Positions 35,158 to 43,854 of a DNA stretch of 64,000 nt are shown one piece after another. The DNA comes from Bradyrhizobium barranii subsp. apii (GTDB taxonomy: Bacteria > Pseudomonadota > Alphaproteobacteria > Rhizobiales > Xanthobacteraceae): positions 2,168,501 to 2,232,500 of the forward strand of contig NZ_CP096255.1 in the NCBI RefSeq assembly GCF_011516635.5, in the 5' to 3' direction. Position 1 is the first letter of the stretch. Every line of letters starts with the position of its first letter. Below the pieces are notes generated by a model, which saw only the letters and a list, made by a program, of their open reading frames with translations, did no database searches and was not told the origin of the DNA. Both the position numbers and the translations under genes were made by a program.

Positions 35158-35739
35158 CTATTGGCGATGATGCTCGAAGCTGGTGCATAGCAGATCGATC
35201 TCCGCCTCAGCGATCGGCGCGCGAAACAGGCGGCAGCTGAACTCGGCGGCGCCGGGCTTGCCGTCCGTGGCGGTGCGATCTTCGCGCAGGAAGATGCATC
35301 GCTTGCAGACGTCGGTATGGTGCCGCTGCTCGGCCGCGTCCGCCTGATCGAGCACGTGCCGGAGCGTGTCGCGAAAGCGGATCTTGGTCTCGTCGTCGAG
35401 GACGGCGATCGGCTCGAGGAGAACGCTGATGGGGTCGCGCACCAGGAACTTCTTGCCCTGCTGCGTCACGCTCAGCGTCACCGAACGCTTGTCCGTCGCG
35501 GAGCGCTTTCGCTCCAGATATCCGAGCCGCTCCAGCTCGCCGATGATGAAAGAGGCGGTGCCGCGCGTGGTGCCGACGTAGCTCGCGAGCGCCGAGGGCG
35601 TCCGCGAGAAACGGTTGGCGCGGGACAGAAAGCGCAGGGCCATCCATTCGCGGTCGCGCAAGCCATGCTTGGTGCCTTCGAACCACAGGATGCGGGCCAT
35701 CTGTCCCAACAATTCGATCGCTTCGCGAGCTAAAATCAT
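35158..35739 (-). CDS. MarR-family regulator with four C-terminal cysteines
   Basis: A 193-residue protein. Residues ~28-100 are a MarR winged helix (REWMALRFLSRANRFSRTPS, TRGTASFIIGELERLGYLER, KRSVTLSVTQQGKKFL). The C-terminal part is unusual: Cys145 and Cys148 (CKRC), Cys169 (FSCRLF) and Cys185 (LLCTSF), with His pairs nearby. This spacing could bind a metal or iron-sulphur cluster, or act as a redox switch; that is inference. The ATG at 35739 is well placed. No target gene is obvious; upstream is a 473-bp gap and then an MFS gene. Confidence 0.75.
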   Translation of the reverse strand: MILAREAIELLGQMARILWFEGTKHGLRDREWMALRFLSRANRFSRTPSALASYVGTTRGTASFIIGELERLGYLERKRSATDKRSVTLSVTQQGKKFLVRDPISVLLEPIAVLDDETKIRFRDTLRHVLDQADAAEQRHHTDVCKRCIFLREDRTATDGKPGAAEFSCRLFRAPIAEAEIDLLCTSFEHHRQ

Positions 35740-36212
35740 TTCAGTTCCAGGTCGGACAAGCTTTATTCAATTGAGCCTTTGGTAGCGCAATCTGGGTGGA
35801 CGAGAATGAAGTTCTCGGGCGATTCTTCGTCCGTTGCCGGATGGAGGGACCGCGCTCGGGAAGTTGCATCCGTTGTGCAGATGGAACTTCCGGCCGTGGA
35901 ACTAGAGCGTCACACAGAAAGTTCGAGTAAATCGCACGGCTCAACTCTTCTGAAAATTTCAGTCAAATCACGACAGCTTGCGCGTGAATTGACGGTGATG
36001 TGCGACGCCTGAGCAACATGATGTGTCATTGTCGCCACTGCGAGGCCCATTTGTTGCGGCCTGGAGTTTCGAATACGCAAAAGGGCGCATCACCGGCAAC
36101 GCCTGGCGATGTGGCTGGCCGGGAGAGAACCCTCTCTTTCGGTTAATGGATGTTGCGACGCAATGCAGCCAGACGGTTAAGTCCGGCAAACGAGCGAATC
36201 CAGGGAGTCAAA
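35740..36212. other. 473-bp divergent intergenic region
   Basis: It lies between the MarR-like gene (leftward) and the MFS gene (rightward) and should hold both promoters. Short open frames (35779-36012, 36023-36229) lack ribosome sites and recognisable sequence and are not called. TTGACG at 35989 could be a -35 element, but no good -10 partner is seen. Confidence 0.4.
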
Positions 36213-37511
36213 GTGTCGTTGGGAATTGAGCAAGCGGCGCCGTTCAACGTCAAACGAGCAGCATTCGCAGCCACCATCGGCAACATGCTCGAATTCTACG
36301 ACTTCATTACCTACAGCTTCTTCGCCATCCAGATCGGCCATACCTTCTTCCCGACCGGAAGCGAGTACGGCAGCCTGATGCTGTCGCTGGCGACCTTCGG
36401 GGCCGGCTTCGTGACGCGGCCGATCGGCGGGATCGTGCTTGGCATCTATTCCGACCGGATCGGCCGTCGGCCCGCCATGCTGCTGAGCTTTGCGTTGATG
36501 GGAGCTGCGATCCTGACCATCGCGCTCACGCCGTCCTATCGCATGATCGGCGTCGCCGCGCCCATCATCGTGATTGCGGCGCGCATGGTGCAGGGCTTCG
36601 CCCTCGGCGGCGAGGTCGGACCGACCACCGCCTATCTCCTCGAGATTGCCCCGTCCGAGCATCGGGCGCTGGTCGTGGCATGGCAGCCGGCGAGCCAGGA
36701 GATCGCGGCGACCGCCGGCGCGCTGGTCGGCGTCATCCTGAGCATGACCATGGCGCCGGAGATGCTGGACTCCTACGGCTGGCGGGTGGCGTTCCTGATC
36801 GGGGCCGTCTGCCTGCCGTTCGGGCTCTGGATGCGGCGGACACTGCCCGAGACGATTCCGCATGCCGATGCCGGTGTCGCAGCGAAACAGCGCACGGGTC
36901 ACCTCTCGCAGGCCCGGCGTCACCTCGGCGTCATCGCGCTGGCGCTGATGATCCTGGCCAGCGGCACGATCTCGACCTATGTCACGCAATACATGACGAC
37001 CTATGCGCAGAATACCCTGCACGTGTCGTCGACACTGGCTTTCGCCGTGTCGCTCGTCAGCAACGGCATTCAGTTCGTCGGCGCACTGGTCGGCGGATGG
37101 CTCGCCGATCGTCTCGGCCGCAAGCCGATCATGATCTGGCCGCAGCTCGCAACCCTCCTGCTCACCTATCCGACCTTCCTGTGGATCGTCCATGCACCGG
37201 GCGCGCTGTCGCTCCTGATCGGCTTCGGCGTGCTATCGATCATCGGCTCGCTGCCGTTCACCGCGTTCTATGCGACCTTCACCGAAGCGCTGCCCCAGAA
37301 CATCCGCGGAGGCGTGTTCGCGACCGTCTACGCGGTGGCGATCGCGAGCTTCGGAGGTACGGCGCAGCTCGTGGTCACCTGGCTCCTCCACGTCACCGGC
37401 AATCCGCTGGCACCGGCCTGGTACCTCCTGCTTGCGGCGATCGTCGGACTTGTCGCAATGAGCCTGATGCCCGAAACGGCGCCGGTGAAAAGACGTCAGG
37501 GCCTGGCCTGA
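36213..37511 (+). CDS. MFS metabolite:H+ symporter
   Basis: A 432-residue inner-membrane transporter of the MHS (citrate/ketoglutarate/proline permease) branch. It has 12 hydrophobic segments, the branch motif NMLEFYDFITYSFFAIQIG near the start, the MFS loop DRIGRRPAML near residue 80 and its repeat DRLGRKPIMI near residue 303. GTG 36213 is preferred because GGGAG lies 6 bases upstream; an in-frame ATG at 36150 has none. The substrate is probably an organic acid but cannot be read from sequence. Confidence 0.85.
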   Translation: MSLGIEQAAPFNVKRAAFAATIGNMLEFYDFITYSFFAIQIGHTFFPTGSEYGSLMLSLATFGAGFVTRPIGGIVLGIYSDRIGRRPAMLLSFALMGAAILTIALTPSYRMIGVAAPIIVIAARMVQGFALGGEVGPTTAYLLEIAPSEHRALVVAWQPASQEIAATAGALVGVILSMTMAPEMLDSYGWRVAFLIGAVCLPFGLWMRRTLPETIPHADAGVAAKQRTGHLSQARRHLGVIALALMILASGTISTYVTQYMTTYAQNTLHVSSTLAFAVSLVSNGIQFVGALVGGWLADRLGRKPIMIWPQLATLLLTYPTFLWIVHAPGALSLLIGFGVLSIIGSLPFTAFYATFTEALPQNIRGGVFATVYAVAIASFGGTAQLVVTWLLHVTGNPLAPAWYLLLAAIVGLVAMSLMPETAPVKRRQGLA

Positions 37512-37612
37512 ACGCGAACATGCTCGCAGGCTGGTGATTTGCGTTTCGCCGGCAATTATCGGCGAATGCGCCGCCTGAGGAATCAGGGCCAAGCATCAGG
37601 AAGGATCGACCG

Positions 37613-38500
37613 ATGAGCTTCGAAACCACCATGACATCCGACGTCGTCGGGCTGACGAAAGTCGCCCCGGTCTCGCGCCGCGGATTCATGAGCGCCACCG
37701 CGGCCGTCGCTGCCGGCTACACGCTTGCGGCCGGTCCGGTCCGTGCCGAAATCATCACGACAGATACCGGCGGCCTCCAGGCTGGCGACACCAGGATCAA
37801 GGTCGGCTCCGAAGAGATGCCGGCCTATTTCGCGCGCCCGGCCGGCAACACCAAGGCGCCGGTGATCATCGTGGCGATGGAGATTTTCGGCCTGCACGAA
37901 TACATCAAGGACGTGACACGGCGCCTCGCCAAGCTCGGCGCATTCGCGGTCGCGCCCGACTATTACTTCCGCAAGGGTCTCGATCTCACCAAGGTCACCG
38001 ACATCAAGGATCTGCTGCCGGTCGTCAATGCCAAGCCGGACGCCGAGCTGCTGTCCGATCTCGATGCGACGGTGGCGTGGGCGGGATCGCAAGGCGGCGA
38101 CACCACGAAGCTCGGCATCATCGGCTTCTGCCGGGGTGGCCGCAATGTCTGGGAATACGCTGCCCACAGCGGCACCCTCAAGGCTGGTGTCGCGTTCTAC
38201 GGTGCGCCGGTCGATACCGCCAATCCGGTGTGGCCGAAGAGCCCGCTTCAGCTCGCCCCAGAGATGAAGGCGCCGGTGCTCGGCCTCTATGGCGGCGCCG
38301 ATACCGGCATTCCCGTGGCCCAGGTCGAGCAGTTCAAGGCGACGCTCGAGCAGGACAAGAAGGTCGCCGAATTCAAGATCTATCCGCAGGCGCCGCACGG
38401 CTTCCATGCCGACTATCGCGGCAGCTATCGCAAGGATGCGGCGGAAGACGCCTGGAAGCAGGCGCAGGCCTGGTTCAAGAAGTACGGCGTGTTGAGCTGA
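37613..38500 (+). CDS. Tat-exported dienelactone hydrolase family protein
   Basis: A 295-residue alpha/beta hydrolase of the carboxymethylenebutenolidase family. The triad is visible: Cys173 (GFCRGG), Asp230 (GGADTG) and His262 (APHGFHADY). A twin-arginine signal precedes it (SRRGFMSATAAVAAGYTLAA, residues 21-40), so the enzyme is probably periplasmic, which is common for this subgroup. It is followed by a strong hairpin terminator. Confidence 0.88.
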   Translation: MSFETTMTSDVVGLTKVAPVSRRGFMSATAAVAAGYTLAAGPVRAEIITTDTGGLQAGDTRIKVGSEEMPAYFARPAGNTKAPVIIVAMEIFGLHEYIKDVTRRLAKLGAFAVAPDYYFRKGLDLTKVTDIKDLLPVVNAKPDAELLSDLDATVAWAGSQGGDTTKLGIIGFCRGGRNVWEYAAHSGTLKAGVAFYGAPVDTANPVWPKSPLQLAPEMKAPVLGLYGGADTGIPVAQVEQFKATLEQDKKVAEFKIYPQAPHGFHADYRGSYRKDAAEDAWKQAQAWFKKYGVLS

Positions 38501-38512
38501 CGCCAGATTCGA

Positions 38513-38540
38513 AAAGGGCGGCCCGAGCGGCCGCCCTTTC
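38513..38540. terminator. Bidirectional hairpin terminator
   Basis: AAAGGGCGGCC (38513-38523) and GGCCGCCCTTT (38529-38539) form an 11-bp stem with a CGAGC loop, flanked by an A-run and a T-run. It separates the convergent hydrolase genes and can serve both. Confidence 0.85.
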
Positions 38541-38558
38541 TATTCCAGCGCGCCGGTC

Positions 38559-39827
38559 TCACTTCACCATCGCGCCATAGACGATGTCCTGCACCTGCTC
38601 GCGATAGTATTTCCTGAGCTCGCCCGGCGCCGCCGTTCCCACCACCACGACGAGACGCTCCTTGGGATCGCAGAAGAACTGCGTCCCGTAGGCGCCGTTC
38701 CAGGTGAACTCGCCGGGATTGCCGGGGACCGACGACAGCCCCTCGCTGGTCCGGACCGCGACCGCGAGACCAAAGCCGAAGCCGGCGCGATGCGGCTCGA
38801 TGTTGGCCACGTTGTTCTTGATCTCGGGACCGAGGTGGTTGGTCGTCATGTGATGCACGGTCTTCGGGGAAAGAATGCGCTGGCCGTCGAGCTCGCCGCC
38901 GTTGAGCAGCATCTGGCCGAAGCGGATGTAATCGCCCATCGTCGCGAACGAGCAGGCACCGCCGCAGTCGAACTTGGTCGGGGTGTCCAGCAGCTTGATG
39001 GCTTGCGGCTTCCCGGTCAGCGGATCGTTGGCAAACGGGCGGGCGAGGCGAGGTCGCTGCGCGTCGGTCGGGTGGAAGGTCGCGTCCTTCATGCCGAGCG
39101 GCTGCCACACATTGGCGGCGAGATAGTCGCCGAGCCTCTGCTCGCTGACCTTCTCGACGACGGCGCCGAGCACGTCGATCGAGAAGCCGTATTCGAACTC
39201 GGTCGAGGGCTGATGTGCCAGCGGCAGTTTCGTGATGCGGCCGATGAAGGTCTCAGTGTCGCCTTCCACCGCCGGGGCGACGCCATCGGGGTATTGCCGC
39301 GCCACCGGGCTCGATGAGTCGGGGCGGCCGCCATACATCAATCCGGACGTATGCCGGTAGAGATCGTGGATGAAGATCGGGGAGGCCTGCGGTTCGAGCT
39401 TGAGCGAGCCATTGGCCTCGGTCGCGCCGACCTTCATGTCGGCAAAGCCTGGATAGTAGTCGGACAGCTTCGCCTGGAGCGGCAACTGGCCTTTTTCCAT
39501 CAGCGTCAGGCCGGCGACCGCCGCCATCGGCTTGGTCATCGAGGCCAGCGCGAAGATCGCGTCGACCGGCATCGGCGTGCCCTTGTCCGGATCGAGCATG
39601 CCGTAAGCCTTGTAGTGCACGAGCTTGCCGTTCCGCGCCACCGCAACGACGGCGCCGGGGACGCGCTTGGCGGCGATCTCGCGCGCGAAGAAGCTGTCGA
39701 GCCGCGCGAGACCCTGCTTCGAGAAACCGGCGTCATCAGGGTTGGCTTCGGGCAGTGGTGCGGCGCGCGCCGCACCGAACGTGATGACGGCAGCCGCCGC
39801 CGCGATCATGGCGATCGTCTTGTTCAT
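38559..39827 (-). CDS. Serine hydrolase, class C beta-lactamase/esterase family
   Basis: A 422-residue secreted protein with signal peptide MNKTIAMIAAAAAVITFGAARA. The catalytic SxxK motif is S96-M-T-K99. The usual YxN is replaced by a YGFS segment (EFEYGFSIDVLG), as in EstB-type esterases, so antibiotic hydrolysis is not implied. Other family blocks are the RHTSG and GGACSFATMGDYIRFG segments. It is convergent with the dienelactone hydrolase and stands alone. Confidence 0.85.
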   Translation of the reverse strand: MNKTIAMIAAAAAVITFGAARAAPLPEANPDDAGFSKQGLARLDSFFAREIAAKRVPGAVVAVARNGKLVHYKAYGMLDPDKGTPMPVDAIFALASMTKPMAAVAGLTLMEKGQLPLQAKLSDYYPGFADMKVGATEANGSLKLEPQASPIFIHDLYRHTSGLMYGGRPDSSSPVARQYPDGVAPAVEGDTETFIGRITKLPLAHQPSTEFEYGFSIDVLGAVVEKVSEQRLGDYLAANVWQPLGMKDATFHPTDAQRPRLARPFANDPLTGKPQAIKLLDTPTKFDCGGACSFATMGDYIRFGQMLLNGGELDGQRILSPKTVHHMTTNHLGPEIKNNVANIEPHRAGFGFGLAVAVRTSEGLSSVPGNPGEFTWNGAYGTQFFCDPKERLVVVVGTAAPGELRKYYREQVQDIVYGAMVK

Positions 39828-39947
39828 TGGATTCTCCCAAGGCGAGCTCGTTCTGCGGTGGCTCGCCGAGCGCTTAGATCACAATTGCACCAGAGCGAAG
39901 TCAAGCGCGGGCGCGGCATGTCTGGGACGCGCCGAGATAGCCGGAAC

Positions 39948-40796
39948 CTATCGTCCTTGCCCTGCGCGCCACAGCGCATCCAGGCCATGCCGATAGGTGG
40001 GATGGGCAAGCGTGACACCGAGCTCGTGCTTCAGTCTCTCGTTGGAGACCCGGGCACTGCTGGCGTAGAAGCTGCGGGCCATCGCCGACATCTCGGCGGT
40101 CTCGAACGGCTCTTCGGGCGGCGGCGCAAGGTCCATCAGCTTCGCCGCATAAGCGATCACATCCTGCGGCGGAGCCGGCTCGTCGTCGCAGACGTTCCAG
40201 GTGCCGCCGTCACCGTGCTTCACCGCGGCCATGATCGCGCTCGCGATGTCGTCGGCGTGGATGCGGTTAAAGACCTGTCCCGGCTTGACGATGCGCCGGG
40301 CCGTCCCCGCCCGCAGCGTCATCAGCGCGTTGCGGCCGGGCCCGTAGATGCCCGCAAGCCGCAGGATCGCGACGTCGCCGCGCGCCGCGGCGGTCCAGGC
40401 TTGCTCCGCCGCAACGCGCGTTCGCGTGCGGTCGAGGGTGGCCTGCGGCGGCGTGCTCTCGTCCACCCAGCGGCCTGCGTGATCGCCATAGACGCCGATG
40501 GTGGAGAGATAGACGATCTGCCGCCGCCGGCCCGCGAGCGCGTCGCCAAAGGCCGTAACTGCGGGGTCGCCCGCGCTGCCGGGCGGGATCGATATGAGAA
40601 GGACATCGGCGTCGCGGACTCGCTCGACCACCTCGCGGGCCGGACTGCTGCCGGAAAAGGCGTGCATCTCGATGCCGGCAAGGTCGTTTCGCTTGCCGGG
40701 ATCGCGCACGGTGCCGGCGATATGCGAGAAGGCGCCGCCGAATTGGCCGACGAAATGCCGGGCACTGTAGCCGAGGCCGAGGATGAAGAGCCGCAT
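39948..40796 (-). CDS. NAD(P)-dependent epimerase/SDR-like protein (YeeZ type)
   Basis: A 282-residue protein with an N-terminal Rossmann start (MRLFILGLGYSARHFVGQFG; the Gly pattern GLGYSA fits NAD(P) binding) and the extended-SDR middle part (YLSTIGVYGDHAGRWVDEST, LRLAGIYGPGR, FNRIHADDIASAI). It matches YeeZ-like sugar-nucleotide epimerase homologues whose reaction is unknown. It is divergent from the phosphatase gene 142 bases away. Confidence 0.8.
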   Translation of the reverse strand: MRLFILGLGYSARHFVGQFGGAFSHIAGTVRDPGKRNDLAGIEMHAFSGSSPAREVVERVRDADVLLISIPPGSAGDPAVTAFGDALAGRRRQIVYLSTIGVYGDHAGRWVDESTPPQATLDRTRTRVAAEQAWTAAARGDVAILRLAGIYGPGRNALMTLRAGTARRIVKPGQVFNRIHADDIASAIMAAVKHGDGGTWNVCDDEPAPPQDVIAYAAKLMDLAPPPEEPFETAEMSAMARSFYASSARVSNERLKHELGVTLAHPTYRHGLDALWRAGQGR

Positions 40797-40938
40797 GCGT
40801 CTGCCGTGCTGGAGTTCCGCTCGCGCGAGCTGCGCGCCGTTCGCTCATAAGGGATTTTTGGGTCCGGCAAAAGATATTGCAATTTTACTCGGCCACCAGG
40901 GCAGGCGATGCTCGCTTGTCAGGAGGGAGGCGTCGGTC

Positions 40939-41694
40939 ATGCAGGCAGAAGCGCCGGCCGCAGTGCCATGCGGTGCCGCGGAGTTGATCGGGCGCGCCGC
41001 CGCGCTGATCTTCGATGTCGACGGTACGCTGGCCGAAACCGAGGAGCTGCATCGCCAGGCCTTCAACCACGCCTTCATTCGCCACGGTCTCGACTGGCAG
41101 TGGGACCGGGCCGTCTACAAGGAGCTGCTGCGTGTCACCGGCGGCAAGGAGCGCATGCGTGCCTATCACACGGGGCTGCAGGTCGCGCCGCCATTGCCGG
41201 ATGCGGACATCGCAGCCCTTCACCGCATCAAGACCGCGCATTACGCCGAGCTGATCGAAACCGGCTGCTGTCCCTTAAGGCCCGGCGTGGCGGATCTTCT
41301 CACTGCCGCGATGGCCCGCGGCCAGCGGCTTGCGATCGCGACCACCACCTCGCACGGCAATATCGATGCGCTGCTGTCGCAGGCGCTGGGAACGCGCTGG
41401 GCGGCGGATTTTGATGCGGTCGTCGCCGGCGACGATGTCTGCCACAAGAAGCCGGCGCCGGATGTCTATCTGGAAACCCTGGCGCGACTGAAGCTGGGCG
41501 CAGCCGACTGCGTCGCGATCGAGGATTCCCGCAACGGGCTGATCGCGGCCTCGCGGGCGAACATTCCGGTGCTCATCACCAGAAGCATGTTCTTTCGGGA
41601 CGATGATTTCAGTGCGGCGCAGGTCGTGCTGGACGATTTATCGGAACTCGGGGGCTCAAGACAAAAAACTGAAAAACAACCCCATGCACAGTAG
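40939..41694 (+). CDS. HAD-family phosphatase, CbbY-like
   Basis: A 251-residue HAD hydrolase. Motif I is FDVDGTLAETEE (about residues 26-37); motif II lies near ATTTSHGN; motifs III and IV are HKKPAPDVYLE and IEDSRNGLIAA. The cap domain and overall plan are those of CbbY, which dephosphorylates xylulose-1,5-bisphosphate, an inhibitor of Rubisco. No Calvin-cycle genes are nearby, so the substrate is uncertain. The ATG at 40939 has a strong AGGAGGGAGG site 8 bases upstream. Confidence 0.82.
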   Translation: MQAEAPAAVPCGAAELIGRAAALIFDVDGTLAETEELHRQAFNHAFIRHGLDWQWDRAVYKELLRVTGGKERMRAYHTGLQVAPPLPDADIAALHRIKTAHYAELIETGCCPLRPGVADLLTAAMARGQRLAIATTTSHGNIDALLSQALGTRWAADFDAVVAGDDVCHKKPAPDVYLETLARLKLGAADCVAIEDSRNGLIAASRANIPVLITRSMFFRDDDFSAAQVVLDDLSELGGSRQKTEKQPHAQ

Positions 41695-41718
41695 CAAGCG
41701 CCGGCCGGCCCGCCGCGG

Positions 41719-42126
41719 TCAGTGGACGCGGTGGCTCGTTCTATCGTCTTCAGCCTGCTCGACAATCTGCGCGATTGGGCTCGACTGATGGTGCACCAGC
41801 CGCCAGCCGTCGCCGACACGGCGAAAATGGTTGGCCGCGGCCAAGGCGGTGCCGTCGACGATCTCGATGCAGAGCACGCGCGCGCTGTCGCCGTCGACGA
41901 TCGCCTGCGGTTCGGCACAAACGATCTGCGGCCGCTCCGGATTTTGCAGGATGTCGCGCCAGCTGCCGATCACCGTGGCCCGGCCGATGATGGCCGGCCA
42001 GCCGGGATGGATGCAGGAAATGGCGTCGTCATCCGCCCACATCCGCTCCATTTCGTCGAAGTCGCCCGTTGAAAAGGCGGCGTAGAAGGCCGCGTTCGCG
42101 GCGATGACCTTATTGTCCTTTGCCAT
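41719..42126 (-). CDS. SnoaL-like/NTF2-fold protein
   Basis: A 135-residue protein with the NTF2-like pattern: FYAAFSTGDFDEMERMWADD, then the CIHPGWPAIIGRATVIGSW block and ending with WRLVHHQSSPI. This group (DUF4440/SnoaL_3-type) includes small isomerase-like proteins, mostly uncharacterised. It lies 24 bases from the convergent phosphatase gene. The longer open frame upstream is antisense to the dehydrogenase gene and is not used. Confidence 0.75.
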   Translation of the reverse strand: MAKDNKVIAANAAFYAAFSTGDFDEMERMWADDDAISCIHPGWPAIIGRATVIGSWRDILQNPERPQIVCAEPQAIVDGDSARVLCIEIVDGTALAAANHFRRVGDGWRLVHHQSSPIAQIVEQAEDDRTSHRVH

Positions 42127-42224
42127 GCCTCTCGGGTGGGGCAATGGCAGGCAAAAATCAAGCGCGACTTCCGTCCGACTTTGCGTTCGATTTGGACCGC
42201 AGTGCAGCATTGCCTGCTTTGTGG

Positions 42225-43709
42225 TCACGCCGAGACAAGTGTCTCCACCGCCCGCCGCGCACCATCCATATAAAGACGGCCGAGCGCCGTGGTCACGGCC
42301 TCGCGCAGGCGCGGTTCGGTGCCCAGCGGTCCGAACACTTTCTCGATCCCGAGCAATGCGGGCGCAAGGCGTTCGGCGACGGGACCGGCCTCGCGCGCCA
42401 GCGCGGCAAACTCGGCGGCGAGCGGATCGCGAACGTCGATGGCGCCGCCCTGCTCGTCGCGTGCGGTGACGTAACGCATCCAGCCGGCCACCGCGAGCGC
42501 ATGCGTCGCGATCGGCAGGTTGTTGCGCAGGCGATCCTGCATCGCGCCGAGCAAGCGCTGCGGAAGCTTTTGCGAGCCGTCCATCGCGATCTGCCAGGTG
42601 CGGTGATGCAGCGCCGGGTTGGCGAAGCGCTTGAGCAGCGAGGTGCGATAGGCGGCGAGATCGGTGCCAACAGGCATCGTCAGCGTCACCGCGGCCTCTT
42701 CCATCACCTGCGCGGCGAGACGGGCGAAATGCGGATCCAGCATGGTGTCGGCGATGGTCTCGTAGCCCGCGAGATAGCCGAGATAGGCCAGCGCCGAATG
42801 GCTGGCGTTGAGCAGCCGCAGCTTCATCAGCTCGAACGGCTTGACGTCGGTGACGAGCTCGACACCGGCGGCGGCGAAATCGGGCCGCCCCGCCGTGAAG
42901 CGGTCCTCGACCACCCATTGCGTGAACGGCTCGGTCATCACAGGCCAGGCGTCGCGCATGCCGAGCGCGTTCGAGACCGCATCCCGGTCGGCGTCCGTCG
43001 TCTCCGGCACGATGCGGTCGACCATGGTCGACGGGAAGGCGGTGCTATCGGCGATCCATTTGCCGAGGTCCTTCGAGCGGAGCGCGGCGAACTGCGTCAC
43101 GATCCGCTGCACGGTGTGGCCGTTGGCGGCGAGATTGTCGCAGCAGAGCACAGTGAAGGGCGCCAGCCCCTGTGCACGCCGGCGCGCCAGTGCGGCCACG
43201 ATGAAGCCGGGCGCCGAGCGCGGCGCGTCAAAATTGTTGAGATCGTGCACGACATCCGGATGCCGCTCGTCGAGATCGCCGGTCTGCGGCGTGTGGCAAT
43301 AGCCCTTTTCGGTGACCGTCAGCGAGACGATGCGAATGGCGGGATCGGCCATCCGTTCGACCAGCGTTGCCGGCTTCTCGCGCGCGACGACGCTGTCGAG
43401 CAGCGCGCCGATCACGCGGTGCTCGGTGCCTTCGGCGGCTCGCACGGCGATTGTGTAGAGATGGTCCTGCGGGGCGAGGGCGTCGCGCGTATCCGGGCTG
43501 CGCAAGCTCGCGCCGACGATGCCCCAGGACGAGCTGCTTGCGGCAAGGCAGTCGTCGATGACGACGGCTTGGTGCGCGCGATGAAAGGCGCCCAGGCCCA
43601 GATGCACGATGCCGGGCGTAACGCGCGAACGGTCATAGGCCGGGCGGCGGATGGCGGGGGGCAGCCGGTCGAGATTGGCGCGGCCAAGACGCGTTGAATT
43701 ATGGCGCAT
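42225..43709 (-). CDS. uxuB: Mannitol dehydrogenase family protein, probable fructuronate reductase
   Basis: A 494-residue NAD-dependent polyol/sugar-acid dehydrogenase. The family signature KLRLLNASHS is at residues 296-305, and the N-terminal IVHLGLGAFHRAHQA block binds the nucleotide. Mannitol 2-dehydrogenase and UxuB cannot be told apart by eye. uxuA at 49,057, the FadR-type regulator and the TRAP genes favour D-fructuronate to D-mannonate reduction. ATG 43709 follows AGGGAGAG; an in-frame start at 43745 is less likely. It is divergent from the regulator. Confidence 0.78.
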   Translation of the reverse strand: MRHNSTRLGRANLDRLPPAIRRPAYDRSRVTPGIVHLGLGAFHRAHQAVVIDDCLAASSSSWGIVGASLRSPDTRDALAPQDHLYTIAVRAAEGTEHRVIGALLDSVVAREKPATLVERMADPAIRIVSLTVTEKGYCHTPQTGDLDERHPDVVHDLNNFDAPRSAPGFIVAALARRRAQGLAPFTVLCCDNLAANGHTVQRIVTQFAALRSKDLGKWIADSTAFPSTMVDRIVPETTDADRDAVSNALGMRDAWPVMTEPFTQWVVEDRFTAGRPDFAAAGVELVTDVKPFELMKLRLLNASHSALAYLGYLAGYETIADTMLDPHFARLAAQVMEEAAVTLTMPVGTDLAAYRTSLLKRFANPALHHRTWQIAMDGSQKLPQRLLGAMQDRLRNNLPIATHALAVAGWMRYVTARDEQGGAIDVRDPLAAEFAALAREAGPVAERLAPALLGIEKVFGPLGTEPRLREAVTTALGRLYMDGARRAVETLVSA

Positions 43710-43773
43710 GGTCGTCTCTCCCTGTGTTTGGCCGCTGCTTGACATGGCGCCTGTCCTCGGTCAAGCTTCGGTC

Positions 43774-43790
43774 AATTGGTAAGACCAATT
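43774..43790. promoter_or_regulatory. GntR/FadR-type operator in the uxuB-regulator gap
   Basis: AATTGGT-AAG-ACCAATT is a perfect 17-bp palindrome containing TGGT-N3-ACCA, the operator type recognised by FadR-subfamily GntR regulators. It lies midway between uxuB (start 43709) and the regulator gene (start 43855), so one dimer could control both directions. Confidence 0.75.
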
Positions 43791-43854
43791 TTCCAAAATT
43801 GGCGGGCCGCCGGGACGCGATGCTTCCCGGCGAGACCCTTTGGGGGAGGCCAGC

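Noticed and set aside
39351..40850. 499-codon + strand frame over the serine hydrolase and SDR-like genes
   Set aside because: It spans two convincing minus-strand genes and the gap between them, and its composition is that of antisense high-GC sequence.
42120..43697. 525-codon open frame on + strand antisense to the UxuB-like gene
   Set aside because: A GC-rich shadow: composition rich in Arg, Gly and His, no recognisable domain and fully covered by a clear dehydrogenase gene on the other strand.
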